This document shows, piece after piece, positions 24,736 through 32,484 of a stretch of DNA of 37,990 nt. The position numbers were made by a program, and so were the translations under genes. The notes under the pieces were generated by a model. The model saw only the letters and a program-made list of their open reading frames with translations. It searched no databases and had not been told where the DNA came from. This stretch comes from Candidatus Tiamatella sp. (lineage in GTDB: Archaea; Thermoproteota; Thermoprotei_A; Sulfolobales; Acidilobaceae): NCBI GenBank assembly GCA_015522645.1, contig WALV01000021.1:1-37990 (forward strand), given 5' to 3'. How positions within the stretch are numbered: the stretch's first letter is position 1; every line of letters starts with the position of its first letter.

Positions 24736-25314
24736 TTGGGTTTGAATTCGAAGACGAGCCTCATAACTATCACTGTTCTCCTCTTAGCCGTTCTCGGAGT
24801 TGTAGCCTATTATCTCCAATTCAACAGTGGAACGAGTGGAGGAATGACTACTACGCAAGTAACTCAAAAACAAGAAAACCTTTCATGTAAAGGTGATCAA
24901 ATCATGCTTGATGACGGCGTATACCTCTATACTACTAACGGCATAGTGAAAACGAGTTTGAGTAAGGTAGCAGAGTTAAAGGATAAGCCTATAGTTATGT
25001 TGTTCTATAATAACCAATGCCCCCATTGCAGGGATTTTGACCCTACTTGGTGCCAGCTTGTTGAGAATCCCAACGTTTCATCTAAATATTATATGGTTAA
25101 AGTAGTGTGCGACTGGTTTACTGCAGCTTGTACGAGCGAAGATGCACGGTTGCTTTTTAGTAACATGGATGTAAGGGCTTCCCCCACTATAATTATAGCG
25201 AAGGCTAGTGGAAACAGTATTACTGGCGTTCAGATGCTTGTTCCCGGTGAGCCTGTATCCTTTGCGTACGGGGACCTGTTGAATTATCTGTTGACTTATA
25301 CTCCAAGCAAGTAA
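24736..25314 (+). CDS. Membrane-anchored thioredoxin-fold protein (CPHC)
   Basis: The 192-residue product has one N-terminal membrane anchor (about residues 8-28, LITITVLLLAVLGVVAYYL). A linker and a thioredoxin-like domain carry the redox pair Cys95-Pro-His-Cys98 (YNNQCPHCRDFDP) and a cis-proline segment ASPTIII. Extra cysteines (Cys51 and three between the active site and the cis-Pro) are unusual and could form structural disulfides. The domain should face outside the cell. The TTG start follows GGAGGTG by 5 bases. Likely role: disulfide exchange in secreted proteins; the partner is unknown. Confidence 0.8.
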   Translation: MGLNSKTSLITITVLLLAVLGVVAYYLQFNSGTSGGMTTTQVTQKQENLSCKGDQIMLDDGVYLYTTNGIVKTSLSKVAELKDKPIVMLFYNNQCPHCRDFDPTWCQLVENPNVSSKYYMVKVVCDWFTAACTSEDARLLFSNMDVRASPTIIIAKASGNSITGVQMLVPGEPVSFAYGDLLNYLLTYTPSK

Positions 25315-25328
25315 TGAGGAGAGAAAGA

Positions 25329-25336
25329 TTTATATA
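25329..25336 (+). promoter_or_regulatory. TATA box of the TFB gene
   Basis: TTTATATA preceded by purines (GAGAAAGA) predicts initiation near 25360 and a leader of about 60 bases before GTG 25422. That is long for this genome, where leaders look short. A second TATA-like TTTATAAG near 25362 would shorten it to about 30 bases. Confidence 0.45.
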
Positions 25337-25421
25337 GTACAGCCAACATTCTTTCTTGTGGTTTATAAGGTTTTCCCTGTTATTTAGCTGGGGAAGCCTT
25401 ATTTATGGATAGGTGAGTCTT

Positions 25422-26390
25422 GTGGCCGGAAAGAAGAGTGTAGAAGAGAAGCACGCCAGTCATCATGAGTGTCCTCCTGACCAGATATACTTTGACCCTG
25501 TGAGAGGAGAAAAGATCTGTTTGCTGACTGGTGAAGTAATCGAGGAGCAGGTGATAGACACGGGCCCAGACTGGAGGGCTTACAACCAGGAAGAAAGTGA
25601 GAGGAGGAGTAGGGTAGGAGTCCCCTTAACTTATACAATGCATGATCTCGGTGTATCAGCTATAGTTGACTACAAGAACAGGGATGCAGCTGGTAGAAGG
25701 CTGACAGGCAGGAAGCGGCTTGACGCCATTAAAATAAGAAAATGGCAGAGCCGAAGCAAGGTTCAGACAAGCATTGACAGGAATCTCCAGCAGGCGATGC
25801 AGGAGTTAGATAAGCTGGCGAAGCAGCTTGGTGTACCTAGGCACGTGCAGGAGGAGGCGGCTAAGATATATCATATGGCTGTTAATAAGGGGCTAGTGCG
25901 TGGTAGGAGCATAGAGAGTGTGATAGCTGCAAGCTTGTATGCGGCATGTCGAATACACAAGCTGCCGCATATGTTGGATGAAATAGCCCAGAAAGTTAGG
26001 GGCAGTAGGAGGGAGATTGCTAGATGTTATAGGCTGATAGTTCGAGACTTGAATCTTAGAGTCCCGGTAATTGATTCCAAGACATTCGTTGCTAGAATAG
26101 CTGGTGCACTAGGCTTGCCGGATGAAGCCATAGTTCAGGCAAGCAAGTTTCTCGAGATAGCTAAGAATAGAGGCTTGACTGCGGGGAAGGATCCAGGTGG
26201 GTTAGCCGCTGCGGCGGTTTACTTGGCGGCGCTAATGCTTGGAATAAAGAAAACGCAGAAAGAGGTAGCTAAGATAGCTGGTGTGACTGAGGTAACCGTT
26301 AGGAATAGATATAAGGAACTTGCACACGAGTTACATATTTCCATAGACATAGAGGACGATTCCAGTAGAAAGAAGAAAGCTGAAGCATAG
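25422..26390 (+). CDS. tfb: Transcription initiation factor B (TFB)
   Basis: This is the archaeal TFIIB homologue that bridges TBP, BRE and RNA polymerase. The N-terminal ribbon has only Cys17 and Cys33 (ECPPDQIYFDP, EKICLLTGEV), so the usual four-ligand zinc site is incomplete. As I recall, Sulfolobus-type TFB is the same, so this is lineage-typical. The B-reader/linker (DTGPDWRAYNQEE, RRSRVG) and two cyclin repeats follow, from about 115 and 210. The second ends with a DNA-binding HTH that includes TQKEVAKIAGVTEVTVRNRY. GTG 25422 is preferred: GGTGA is 5 bases upstream, while the alternative GTG 25413 overlaps that site. About 322 residues, a normal length. A perfect hairpin covers the stop codon. 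Confidence 0.95.
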   Translation: MAGKKSVEEKHASHHECPPDQIYFDPVRGEKICLLTGEVIEEQVIDTGPDWRAYNQEESERRSRVGVPLTYTMHDLGVSAIVDYKNRDAAGRRLTGRKRLDAIKIRKWQSRSKVQTSIDRNLQQAMQELDKLAKQLGVPRHVQEEAAKIYHMAVNKGLVRGRSIESVIAASLYAACRIHKLPHMLDEIAQKVRGSRREIARCYRLIVRDLNLRVPVIDSKTFVARIAGALGLPDEAIVQASKFLEIAKNRGLTAGKDPGGLAAAAVYLAALMLGIKKTQKEVAKIAGVTEVTVRNRYKELAHELHISIDIEDDSSRKKKAEA

Positions 26391-26401
26391 GCTTCAGCTT
26401 T
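26376..26401. terminator. Perfect 11-bp hairpin with the TFB stop codon in the loop
   Basis: AAAGCTGAAGC and GCTTCAGCTTT form an uninterrupted 11-base-pair stem; the 4-base loop ATAG contains the TAG stop. It lies between the convergent tfb and etfA genes. It could block or end transcription in both directions, or protect the 3' end of the mRNA. Confidence 0.6.
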
Positions 26402-26426
26402 AAATAGATAGTGTTTTAAGTAAAGG

Positions 26427-27347
26427 CTAGGCGTTTTTCTTCACTTTTATCTTCTCCATCAATACAGGTACGAACTTGTAGAGATCGGCAACCACGCCAT
26501 AGTCCGCATTCTTAAATATTGGCGCGCTTTTATCCTTGTTTACAGCGACAACTATCTTAGCATCTATAATACCTGCTAAATGCTGTGGTGCCCCACTGAT
26601 ACCTATGGCTAAGTAGACTTTGGGAGCCACTTTCTTACCGCTGAGGCCTACCCAGTGCTCCTCGCTTAGCCATTGTAGGTCAGCGGCTATCGGCCTACTA
26701 CAACCTATCTGTGCACCTAAAAGCTCAGCTAGTTCGAAAGCCAGTTTCAGGTCTTCCTTGCTCTTGAATCCTCTGCCGACGCTTACGATTATCTCAGCCT
26801 CCTCCAGGTTAACTCCACCCTTCTCTTTGGGTTTTCTTTCAACCACTTTTACACTGGATTCACCGTCTACAGTTATCTCCTCGACTTCCACTGCCTGGTC
26901 TCCTATTGTTGCAGGCTTGAATTTCCTAGGCGGTAGACTAATTATGCCTGGCAGTGGGAGCGATATTTTCGCCACTGCTCTACCGCTTAGTATGCCTCTC
27001 TCTATGGTCAATTTGCTGTCTTCGACCGTGAAACTCAAAGCGTCTACAGCGAATGGAACATTTTTCTTGGCTGCTAATCGCGAAACAGCATCTCTGACAT
27101 TCTTCGCTGTAACGGTTATTGTTAGATCCGGATTAACACTGTCGTATACTTTCCCTAATCCCTGAGCGATTTGTTCAGGCGTGTCTGCTTTAATGATGAA
27201 GGCTTTTTTCGCTCCCTTCGCGATTTCCGACATTATGTTCCCTGGAATACCTGATCCAGCTACATATACTTCTCCACCAAGAGTTGATGCTGCACCCACG
27301 GCTTCAGGCAGGTCTTTCTCGTTTACCGCGAACACTAGAATCTTCAT
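26427..27347 (-). CDS. etfA: Electron transfer flavoprotein alpha subunit
   Basis: This is an ETF alpha subunit of about 306 residues. The N-terminal domain starts MKILVFAVNEKDLPEAVGAA. The C-terminal FAD domain has VSVGRGFKSKEDL, GCSRPIAADLQWL, VGLSGKKVAPKVYLAIGISG, APQHLAG and VAVNKDKSAPIF, the standard FAD-binding series. ATG 27347 is chosen because GGAGGTGA lies 5 bases upstream; longer readings run back into etfB. With EtfB it moves electrons from acyl-CoA dehydrogenases to the quinone pool or to other acceptors. The gene is second in an etfB-etfA operon. No acyl-CoA dehydrogenase or ETF:quinone oxidoreductase gene is in the window. Confidence 0.95.
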   Translation of the reverse strand: MKILVFAVNEKDLPEAVGAASTLGGEVYVAGSGIPGNIMSEIAKGAKKAFIIKADTPEQIAQGLGKVYDSVNPDLTITVTAKNVRDAVSRLAAKKNVPFAVDALSFTVEDSKLTIERGILSGRAVAKISLPLPGIISLPPRKFKPATIGDQAVEVEEITVDGESSVKVVERKPKEKGGVNLEEAEIIVSVGRGFKSKEDLKLAFELAELLGAQIGCSRPIAADLQWLSEEHWVGLSGKKVAPKVYLAIGISGAPQHLAGIIDAKIVVAVNKDKSAPIFKNADYGVVADLYKFVPVLMEKIKVKKNA

Positions 27348-27360
27348 CTCTATCACCTCC

Positions 27361-28164
27361 CTAGAGCTTGATTGCACCCTCATTCACGAGGGCTTCAAGC
27401 AGCTTGTCCGCTATTTCTTCAAGGCTGTCTCCCTCGATTATTACCTGCTTCCTCTGTACTGCTAGTACTTTGGCCTCAAGTATGTTTGAAATGCTTGACA
27501 GCTCCAGGCCTAAGTCTCCAAGGGTATATTTCGTAAGTGGTTTCTTGAATGCTCTCCTAATCTGTATAAGGGTGGGAAGTCTAGGCGTGTTGATCTCCCT
27601 GGTAACGCTTATCACTGCAGGTAGGTTAGCTTCCACCTTCTCAGCGAAGTCTTCTAGGTCTCTTTCAGCTGTTATTTTATCACCGTTTATCTCTACTTTT
27701 TTCGCGAAGCTTATGTAAGGTAAGCCGAGTAGCTCGGCTAGTCTCCCCGGTACCTGTCCCGTGAAACCGTCTACTGTGGCTTCACCGGCGATTATGAGCT
27801 TCGGGTTCACGCCGAGTTTGTCTAGGAGCGCTTTTAACGCTACAGCCGTTGTTGATTGGTCTCCGGGGATTAGTTTATCGTCTGCTAGTAAATGGACCTC
27901 GTCTACTCCCATTGCAAGGGCTTCCCTTAGACTGCTCTCAGCGTCTTTCATTCTTTTAGCAACAGGCCCCCATGTTAGGACCGCTATTCCGATCACTTTA
28001 TCTGCACCGATACTGGATTTGATATCGCTTGCTAGTTGAACAGCATTCCTATCTATATCACTTAGTTTCAGTGGAATAGAGTCTATGAGCAGGTTTCCTT
28101 GGGCATCTGCTTTTATCATCCCAGGGTTCAGAGCCGGTTTCAACAATACTACTATTTCAGCCAA
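27361..28164 (-). CDS. etfB: Electron transfer flavoprotein beta subunit
   Basis: The 267-residue product is an adenine-nucleotide alpha hydrolase-type subunit. It starts MAEIVVLLKPALNPG, then DRNAVQLASDI, a conserved LREALAMGVDEVHLL, and GEATVDGFTGQVPGRLAELL, the ETF beta signature region. ATG 28164 follows AGAGGTG. The gap to etfA is 13 bases and contains the etfA ribosome site. Upstream, ATTATAAA (minus strand, 28221-28228) could be the promoter TATA box. Confidence 0.95.
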   Translation of the reverse strand: MAEIVVLLKPALNPGMIKADAQGNLLIDSIPLKLSDIDRNAVQLASDIKSSIGADKVIGIAVLTWGPVAKRMKDAESSLREALAMGVDEVHLLADDKLIPGDQSTTAVALKALLDKLGVNPKLIIAGEATVDGFTGQVPGRLAELLGLPYISFAKKVEINGDKITAERDLEDFAEKVEANLPAVISVTREINTPRLPTLIQIRRAFKKPLTKYTLGDLGLELSSISNILEAKVLAVQRKQVIIEGDSLEEIADKLLEALVNEGAIKL

Positions 28165-28300
28165 TGATTACACCTCTTTTTTATATAGCTATAGCCGTTG
28201 AATAGGGTGGTTCCCTCCGGTTTATAATGCTTGTTTACATTTTGTAGTCTAGAAATAGGAGATTCAAAGGCACGGGTTTGCTTAATAAAAAATTGGGAGG

Positions 28301-30046
28301 CTAGTGTTGGCCTTCTGCCCCCTTCATTTTACGGAGTTCTTCCTCTCTTAGTATCCTTCTAAGTATCTTTCCAACAGCGGTCTTGGGGAGATCGTCCCTG
28401 AACTCTATTACTTTAGGTACCTTATACTCTGCCAGGCCCTTCTTTGCGAACTCTATTATTTCCTCGGGGGTTACTTTGCCTTTACACTCGTCTTTGAGGA
28501 CAACGTAAGCTTTTACATACTCGAACCATTCCTTGTGTGGTGCACCTATCACCGCTGCTTCCTTCACACAGGGATGCCTGTATAAGACTTCCTCCACCTC
28601 ACGTGGGAATATACTGTACCCCTTATACTTTATGAGGTCTTTCTTTCTGTCAACTATGTAGAAGTAGCCTTCTTCATCCATTTTCGCTATATCCCCGGTT
28701 CTAACCCATCTATACCCGCAGCACTCGAAGAAAGCTGACTCGTTTTCCTCAGGCATGTCTTTATAGCCTAGCATTACTTGGGGTCCTGCTATAACTAGTT
28801 CACCCTCGTTACCAGGAGGCAGGATTACCGGTTTCTCTATGTCAGCTACAGCAGCTATCGTGTTTGGAATAGGTAAACCTATACTACCACGTTTAGCTTT
28901 ACCCATTATCGGATTCACATGTGTGACGGGACTCGTCTCTGTTAAACCGTAGCCTTCCCTCAGCTTCGCACCTGTTAGTTCCTCGAATTTCTCTGCGACA
29001 GCTACTGGTAGTGGGGCTGCCCCACTTATACATGCCTCTAGGCTGCTTAGATCGAACTCCCTCACCTTAGGGTGGTTGACTATGACCTGGTACATTAAGG
29101 GGACTCCGTGGAATAGGTTTGGTTTGTGTTTTTCTATTCCTTTCATCACTTCTATTACATCCCATTTGGGGTAAACTAGTATTGTAGCAGCTCTGAGCAT
29201 TGCGGAGTTAAGGACTGCGCTTTGCCCGTATATGTGGAACCATGGTAGGACTCCCATCATGATGTCTTTTGCTTTACTACCTCTCTTGTACCAGGAGTCT
29301 ATTTGATACGCGTTTGATACCAGGTTATAATGTGACAACATGGCGGGCTTAGGCAGCCCTGTTGTCCCTCCTGTGAACATTAACGCGGCGATATCATTCT
29401 TAGAATCTATTTCTGCGAACCGTTCAACGGGTTTGTAGTCCTTGAATATGTCTTTAAGGAACATTACCCCGTTCTCTCTTTGGATTTTAGGGAGTTCCTT
29501 CCTCATCTTCAACCGGTAGAGGAACCCGCCTAGTGCGGGTAGGAAATCTTCTAACCCTGTGTATATGATGGTTTCAATGTTAACATCTGCGGTGTCTATC
29601 TTATTCTTGAATAAATCAAGTGATACCAGTATTCTGGCCCTCGTTTTCTCTGCTTGGTGTTCAATTTCCCTGGGCGTATATAAGACATTCATAGGCGACA
29701 CAGTGCCACCTACGAGCAACGTGCCGTAGTAGGCTATAGCGAACTGAGGCGAGTTCGGTAGCATTAAGAGCACAACGTCCCCCTTACTTATCCCCTTGTC
29801 TTTCAGGAAGGAAGAGAATCTTCTAGCTTTATCGAATAGCTCACCGTATGTCATGTCTCTTCTTAGAAGAGAACTGGTTTTCCCACCGTAGAATATCATT
29901 GCTTTATGACTCGGGTACTTCCTCGCGGAGTCCACTAGAAACTGGTATAACGGTATTTCCGGTATCTCTATTTCCACTGGAACGTCTTGGTCATAGTTTT
30001 TTGCCCAGGGTTTTTTGATGTAGCCTCTCGCGTCTTCCTCGTTCAT
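28301..30046 (-). CDS. Long-chain acyl-CoA ligase (AMP-forming)
   Basis: The 581-residue ANL-family enzyme activates a carboxylic acid to its CoA thioester through an acyl-AMP. Motifs: P-loop-like LMFTGGTTGLPKPAMLSH, A5 GYGLTETSPVTHVNP, RTGDIAKMDEEGYF, the hinge VDRKKDLIKYKGYSIFPREV, and the C-terminal catalytic lysine in KTAVGKILRR. The start is ATG 30046, with GAGGTG 6 bases upstream; a longer reading would run through tRNA-Phe and is wrong. Next to etfBA, it suggests fatty-acid (or aromatic acid) oxidation. The exact chain length cannot be read from the motifs. Confidence 0.92.
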   Translation of the reverse strand: MNEEDARGYIKKPWAKNYDQDVPVEIEIPEIPLYQFLVDSARKYPSHKAMIFYGGKTSSLLRRDMTYGELFDKARRFSSFLKDKGISKGDVVLLMLPNSPQFAIAYYGTLLVGGTVSPMNVLYTPREIEHQAEKTRARILVSLDLFKNKIDTADVNIETIIYTGLEDFLPALGGFLYRLKMRKELPKIQRENGVMFLKDIFKDYKPVERFAEIDSKNDIAALMFTGGTTGLPKPAMLSHYNLVSNAYQIDSWYKRGSKAKDIMMGVLPWFHIYGQSAVLNSAMLRAATILVYPKWDVIEVMKGIEKHKPNLFHGVPLMYQVIVNHPKVREFDLSSLEACISGAAPLPVAVAEKFEELTGAKLREGYGLTETSPVTHVNPIMGKAKRGSIGLPIPNTIAAVADIEKPVILPPGNEGELVIAGPQVMLGYKDMPEENESAFFECCGYRWVRTGDIAKMDEEGYFYIVDRKKDLIKYKGYSIFPREVEEVLYRHPCVKEAAVIGAPHKEWFEYVKAYVVLKDECKGKVTPEEIIEFAKKGLAEYKVPKVIEFRDDLPKTAVGKILRRILREEELRKMKGAEGQH

Positions 30047-30123
30047 TATATGCACCTCACGGGTTTGTATAGATAATTCCTGAGGTCGATATGTGTGTAA
30101 CAGTAGTATAAATGGAATAACCG

Positions 30124-30130
30124 TTATAAA
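30124..30130 (+). promoter_or_regulatory. TATA box of tRNA-Phe
   Basis: TTATAAA lies about 36 bases before the mature tRNA 5' end, predicting a leader of about 10 bases. Confidence 0.5.
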
Positions 30131-30162
30131 CCGGGGTTGAAATAGAGTTATCCTGGAGTCTT

Positions 30163-30238
30163 GCCGCCGTAGCTCAGCTGGGAGAGCGCCCGGCTGAAGA
30201 CCGGGCGGTCCGGGGTTCAACTCCCCGCGGCGGCACCA
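30163..30238 (+). tRNA. tRNA-Phe (GAA), CCA encoded
   Basis: The cloverleaf is complete: acceptor GCCGCCG/CGGCGGC, D arm with AGCTGGGAGAGC, anticodon stem CCCGG/CCGGG around CTGAAGA (anticodon GAA), T arm CGGGG-TTCAACT-CCCCG, A73 and CCA. There is no intron. It stands in the gap between two minus-strand genes. Confidence 0.97.
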
Positions 30239-30246
30239 TGGTTTAA

Positions 30247-30714
30247 TTAATCTCTAATATAGCCAAGCAGTAGGAGATCATCTATTGACTCCATGTAGAG
30301 TATTCTTGTGCACCTCCGGTCGACTAAGGCGTGTTTACTTATGGCTGAGATCAAAGGTTTCTTCATATTTTTCAGTGATCCTCTGAGTGAAATCGATAGA
30401 TTAACACAGTTTTCCTTCAAGTAGTTAGGGATAATACTATCTATCAGTGAGGTAAGCTCATCGTGTTTTTCTATCTTGAAACAAGCTATGATTGGTATGA
30501 CTCTGTCTATGCTTGTCAGGATCTCTTTTACAACTAGTCTATAGGCCTTCAATGGTTCAATGCGTGTGTAGACTAAGAGGACTCCCCTGTAAGTCGTTCT
30601 TTCTATGCTTAAGTCAGGGTCGTATGGGAATAGTATGTCCCCTACTTCTTGTTCTGCCCAGTATTCTTTCCCCGCTTGGTGGTGGATGACAAGCGTCGGA
30701 CAGCGTATGGACAT
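30247..30714 (-). CDS. THUMP-domain-like RNA-binding protein
   Basis: This product of about 155 residues has a pattern like THUMP/TAN1-type proteins: EYWAEQEVGDILFPYDPDLS, TTYRGVLLVYTRIEPLKAYR, IPIIACFK and NLSISLRGS. THUMP domains bind tRNA or other structured RNA and accompany modification enzymes; no catalytic domain is attached here. The start is placed at ATG 30714. A longer reading to 30765 lies further inside the endonuclease III gene. The 73-base overlap with nth implies coupled translation. Family assignment is by pattern only and is moderately sure. Confidence 0.65.
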   Translation of the reverse strand: MSIRCPTLVIHHQAGKEYWAEQEVGDILFPYDPDLSIERTTYRGVLLVYTRIEPLKAYRLVVKEILTSIDRVIPIIACFKIEKHDELTSLIDSIIPNYLKENCVNLSISLRGSLKNMKKPLISAISKHALVDRRCTRILYMESIDDLLLLGYIRD

Positions 30715-31415
30715 ATTTCCCTTAGCGGGCACTCCCGGCATTTCGGATTCCTCGCTGTGCACCATTTTCTACCAAGTGCTATAACTAGCTTATGGGCTCT
30801 AACTAGGTCTTCTCCTTGGAAGAATTCTGTGAGTTTCAGGCTTATTTCTTTGTAGTTACTTGAGTTTGTCAGGCACCATCTCTGAGCTATTCTTTTTGCA
30901 TGGGTGTCTACTGCGAAAACCTGCTCCCCCCTCATTTGGGATAGGAAGACGTCCAGTGTTTTCTTTCCTATTCCAGGCATTTTCTTCAGGATTTTCCTCA
31001 GCTCTTCCGGGGGGAGCTCTACTAGGATTTTCTCTCCTCCAAGCTCTTTGATGCGTTTAGCTACTTCCACTATCCACTTCGATTTCTGGCCGGATAATCC
31101 TGCGGGCCGTATGGGTAGCTCTATCAATTCCGGGCCGAGCTCGATCATTCTATCAGGTGTTATGTTTCCCCTGAGGAGCTTGTGGAGTCTTGTATATGCA
31201 TATATGGCGGCCTTGTCCGTCGTGTTTTGGCTTAATATTATAGCGACTAGTAAAGCGAAAGGGTTTCCATTGAGTTTCTTGGATACCAGGCTGACGAATT
31301 CGTCTTCTCTAATCTCTAGCCCTACTTCCTCCAGTAGTTCGATGACTTTATGCCCAGTGAAGTCCTCTGGTATAACACAGTCTTGCTTGTCCTTGTTATT
31401 CCTTTTCAACCTCAT
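30642..31415 (-). CDS. nth: Endonuclease III (base-excision repair glycosylase/lyase)
   Basis: This 257-residue HhH-GPD glycosylase has the helix-hairpin-helix MPGIGKKT with the catalytic Lys (Lys152) and the catalytic Asp170 (VDTHAKR). The 4Fe-4S cluster ligands are Cys219, Cys226, Cys229 and Cys235, spaced C-x6-C-x2-C-x5-C as in the family. It removes oxidised pyrimidines and cuts the abasic site. An N-terminal stretch of about 15 basic residues and a basic C-terminal tail (TKRGKNTGQNKK) extend the core. It follows a nuclease gene and overlaps a THUMP-like gene on the same strand. Confidence 0.95.
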   Translation of the reverse strand: MRLKRNNKDKQDCVIPEDFTGHKVIELLEEVGLEIREDEFVSLVSKKLNGNPFALLVAIILSQNTTDKAAIYAYTRLHKLLRGNITPDRMIELGPELIELPIRPAGLSGQKSKWIVEVAKRIKELGGEKILVELPPEELRKILKKMPGIGKKTLDVFLSQMRGEQVFAVDTHAKRIAQRWCLTNSSNYKEISLKLTEFFQGEDLVRAHKLVIALGRKWCTARNPKCRECPLREICPYAVRRLSSTTKRGKNTGQNKK

Positions 31416-31464
31416 CCTCCATGGATTCCTTTCTATGCTTCTCAGGGATGATTGTATAAATATC

Positions 31465-32091
31465 CTATTTAACCTTTGAGCGGGATAGGATATCTATCAT
31501 ATATCGGGCTATGATACCTGAAACCCTCCTATCTCTAAGATACTTTCCAAGGCAAGGCATTTCCTCTACTAACTTGTCAACACATTCATAGCCTATTTTT
31601 CTCTCTCCAGAAGCTATCAATCTAAGGTAAAACTCGGCTTTAGGCGTTATTTCGCGGACACAATTCCTTAGTGTAATGTAATCTATGAAGACTGTCTCCA
31701 TGGAGTCTTCCATGAACACTTTAAGCTCGATGGGATCTACAGTGAACATATCGTCGAGGAATAATAGTTTCACCCCTAATTGCCCGGCTAGTTCCAGTAC
31801 TTCATCGTTCGAGTAACTCCTGGCAACCAGTATGGGTTTGCAGTTAGTTATACGTGAGTTAACATATGCCTGCCTGACACCGTTAATGTCAGCGTAACCA
31901 GACTTTACTTCAACCGCCCAACAGTCTCCATTATCGTCTCTAGCCAGTACATCCACCTCTCCGATTTCCCTGCCATTCCTCTCTATCCTCAGGTTGGTAT
32001 CTTCTATCGTGTAACCCTTGGATTCTAATAGTTTTATAGCAGTCCTAACACTGGCTTTCTCCCTTCTATGATGGGATATGTTCCTAGGCAG
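31465..32091 (-). CDS. Restriction/RecB-type nuclease-fold protein, apparent CTG start
   Basis: The protein has a PD-(D/E)xK-like core: GEVDVLARDDNGD, then WAVEVKSGYADINGVRQAYV, where Asp and Glu-x-Lys are candidate catalytic residues. Crenarchaeal relatives, as I recall them, begin MPRN-S-H. Here the matching residues LPRNISHHRREKA are in frame upstream, but no ATG, GTG or TTG occurs in frame until GTG 31956, which would cut off the first 45 residues. CTG at 32091 has AGGTGA exactly 6 bases upstream, and an in-frame TAA lies just beyond. About 208 residues from CTG. It may be a nuclease in DNA repair, next to nth; its substrate is unknown. Confidence 0.7.
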   Translation of the reverse strand: MPRNISHHRREKASVRTAIKLLESKGYTIEDTNLRIERNGREIGEVDVLARDDNGDCWAVEVKSGYADINGVRQAYVNSRITNCKPILVARSYSNDEVLELAGQLGVKLLFLDDMFTVDPIELKVFMEDSMETVFIDYITLRNCVREITPKAEFYLRLIASGERKIGYECVDKLVEEMPCLGKYLRDRRVSGIIARYMIDILSRSKVK

Positions 32092-32206
32092 CCATTATCA
32101 CCTGTTTACATGGGATATAATATGGCAATGCTTATATATTAACCAAGAATAAAAGAGGATAGGTACAAAATTGAATGAAGGTAATAATGCATTCGAGGTG
32201 GGTGAA

Positions 32207-32476
32207 TTGAAGTTTTGCCCGAAATGTGGGTCATTGATGATAGTTGTCAGAAGAGAGGGAAAACTATACTACCAGTGTACTAGGTGTGGTTATATGGAAC
32301 CTGTTAGGAGAGGAGATTCAATGAAAATAGTGGAGAAGACAGATGTGAAAAAGAAAGTGGTTTCAACTAAAGCTGTAGCGGAGAACCAAGCTATTATGAG
32401 GAGTAAGGAAGAGATAGAGCAGGAAATAGAGGAGTATTACGAGCAAGTATTAGATCAGTTGGCTGATGAATACTAA
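32207..32476 (+). CDS. TFS/RPB9-like N-terminal zinc-ribbon protein
   Basis: The product of about 89 residues starts MKFCPKCGSLMIVV and has one Cys4 zinc ribbon (CPKC and CTRC). A charged linker and an acidic coiled-coil-like tail follow (EEIEQEIEEYYEQVLDQLAD). The N-terminus matches transcription factor S/RPB9, but the second zinc ribbon, with the Asp-Glu pair that drives RNA cleavage in TFS, is absent. It may bind RNA polymerase without cleavage activity. TTG 32207 is chosen: GAGGTG is 6 bases upstream. A TTG at 32171 would add 12 residues and has no site. A TATA-like CTTATATATT lies near 32131. Confidence 0.75.
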   Translation: MKFCPKCGSLMIVVRREGKLYYQCTRCGYMEPVRRGDSMKIVEKTDVKKKVVSTKAVAENQAIMRSKEEIEQEIEEYYEQVLDQLADEY

Positions 32477-32484
32477 GCACCTCA

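Noticed and set aside
25422-25520. TFB zinc ribbon thought to be damaged
   Set aside because: The two-cysteine ribbon matches what I remember of Sulfolobus-type TFB, so it is a lineage feature rather than decay.
30047-30220. N-terminal extension of the acyl-CoA ligase through tRNA-Phe
   Set aside because: It would translate antisense tRNA; ATG 30046 with GAGGTG gives the normal family start.
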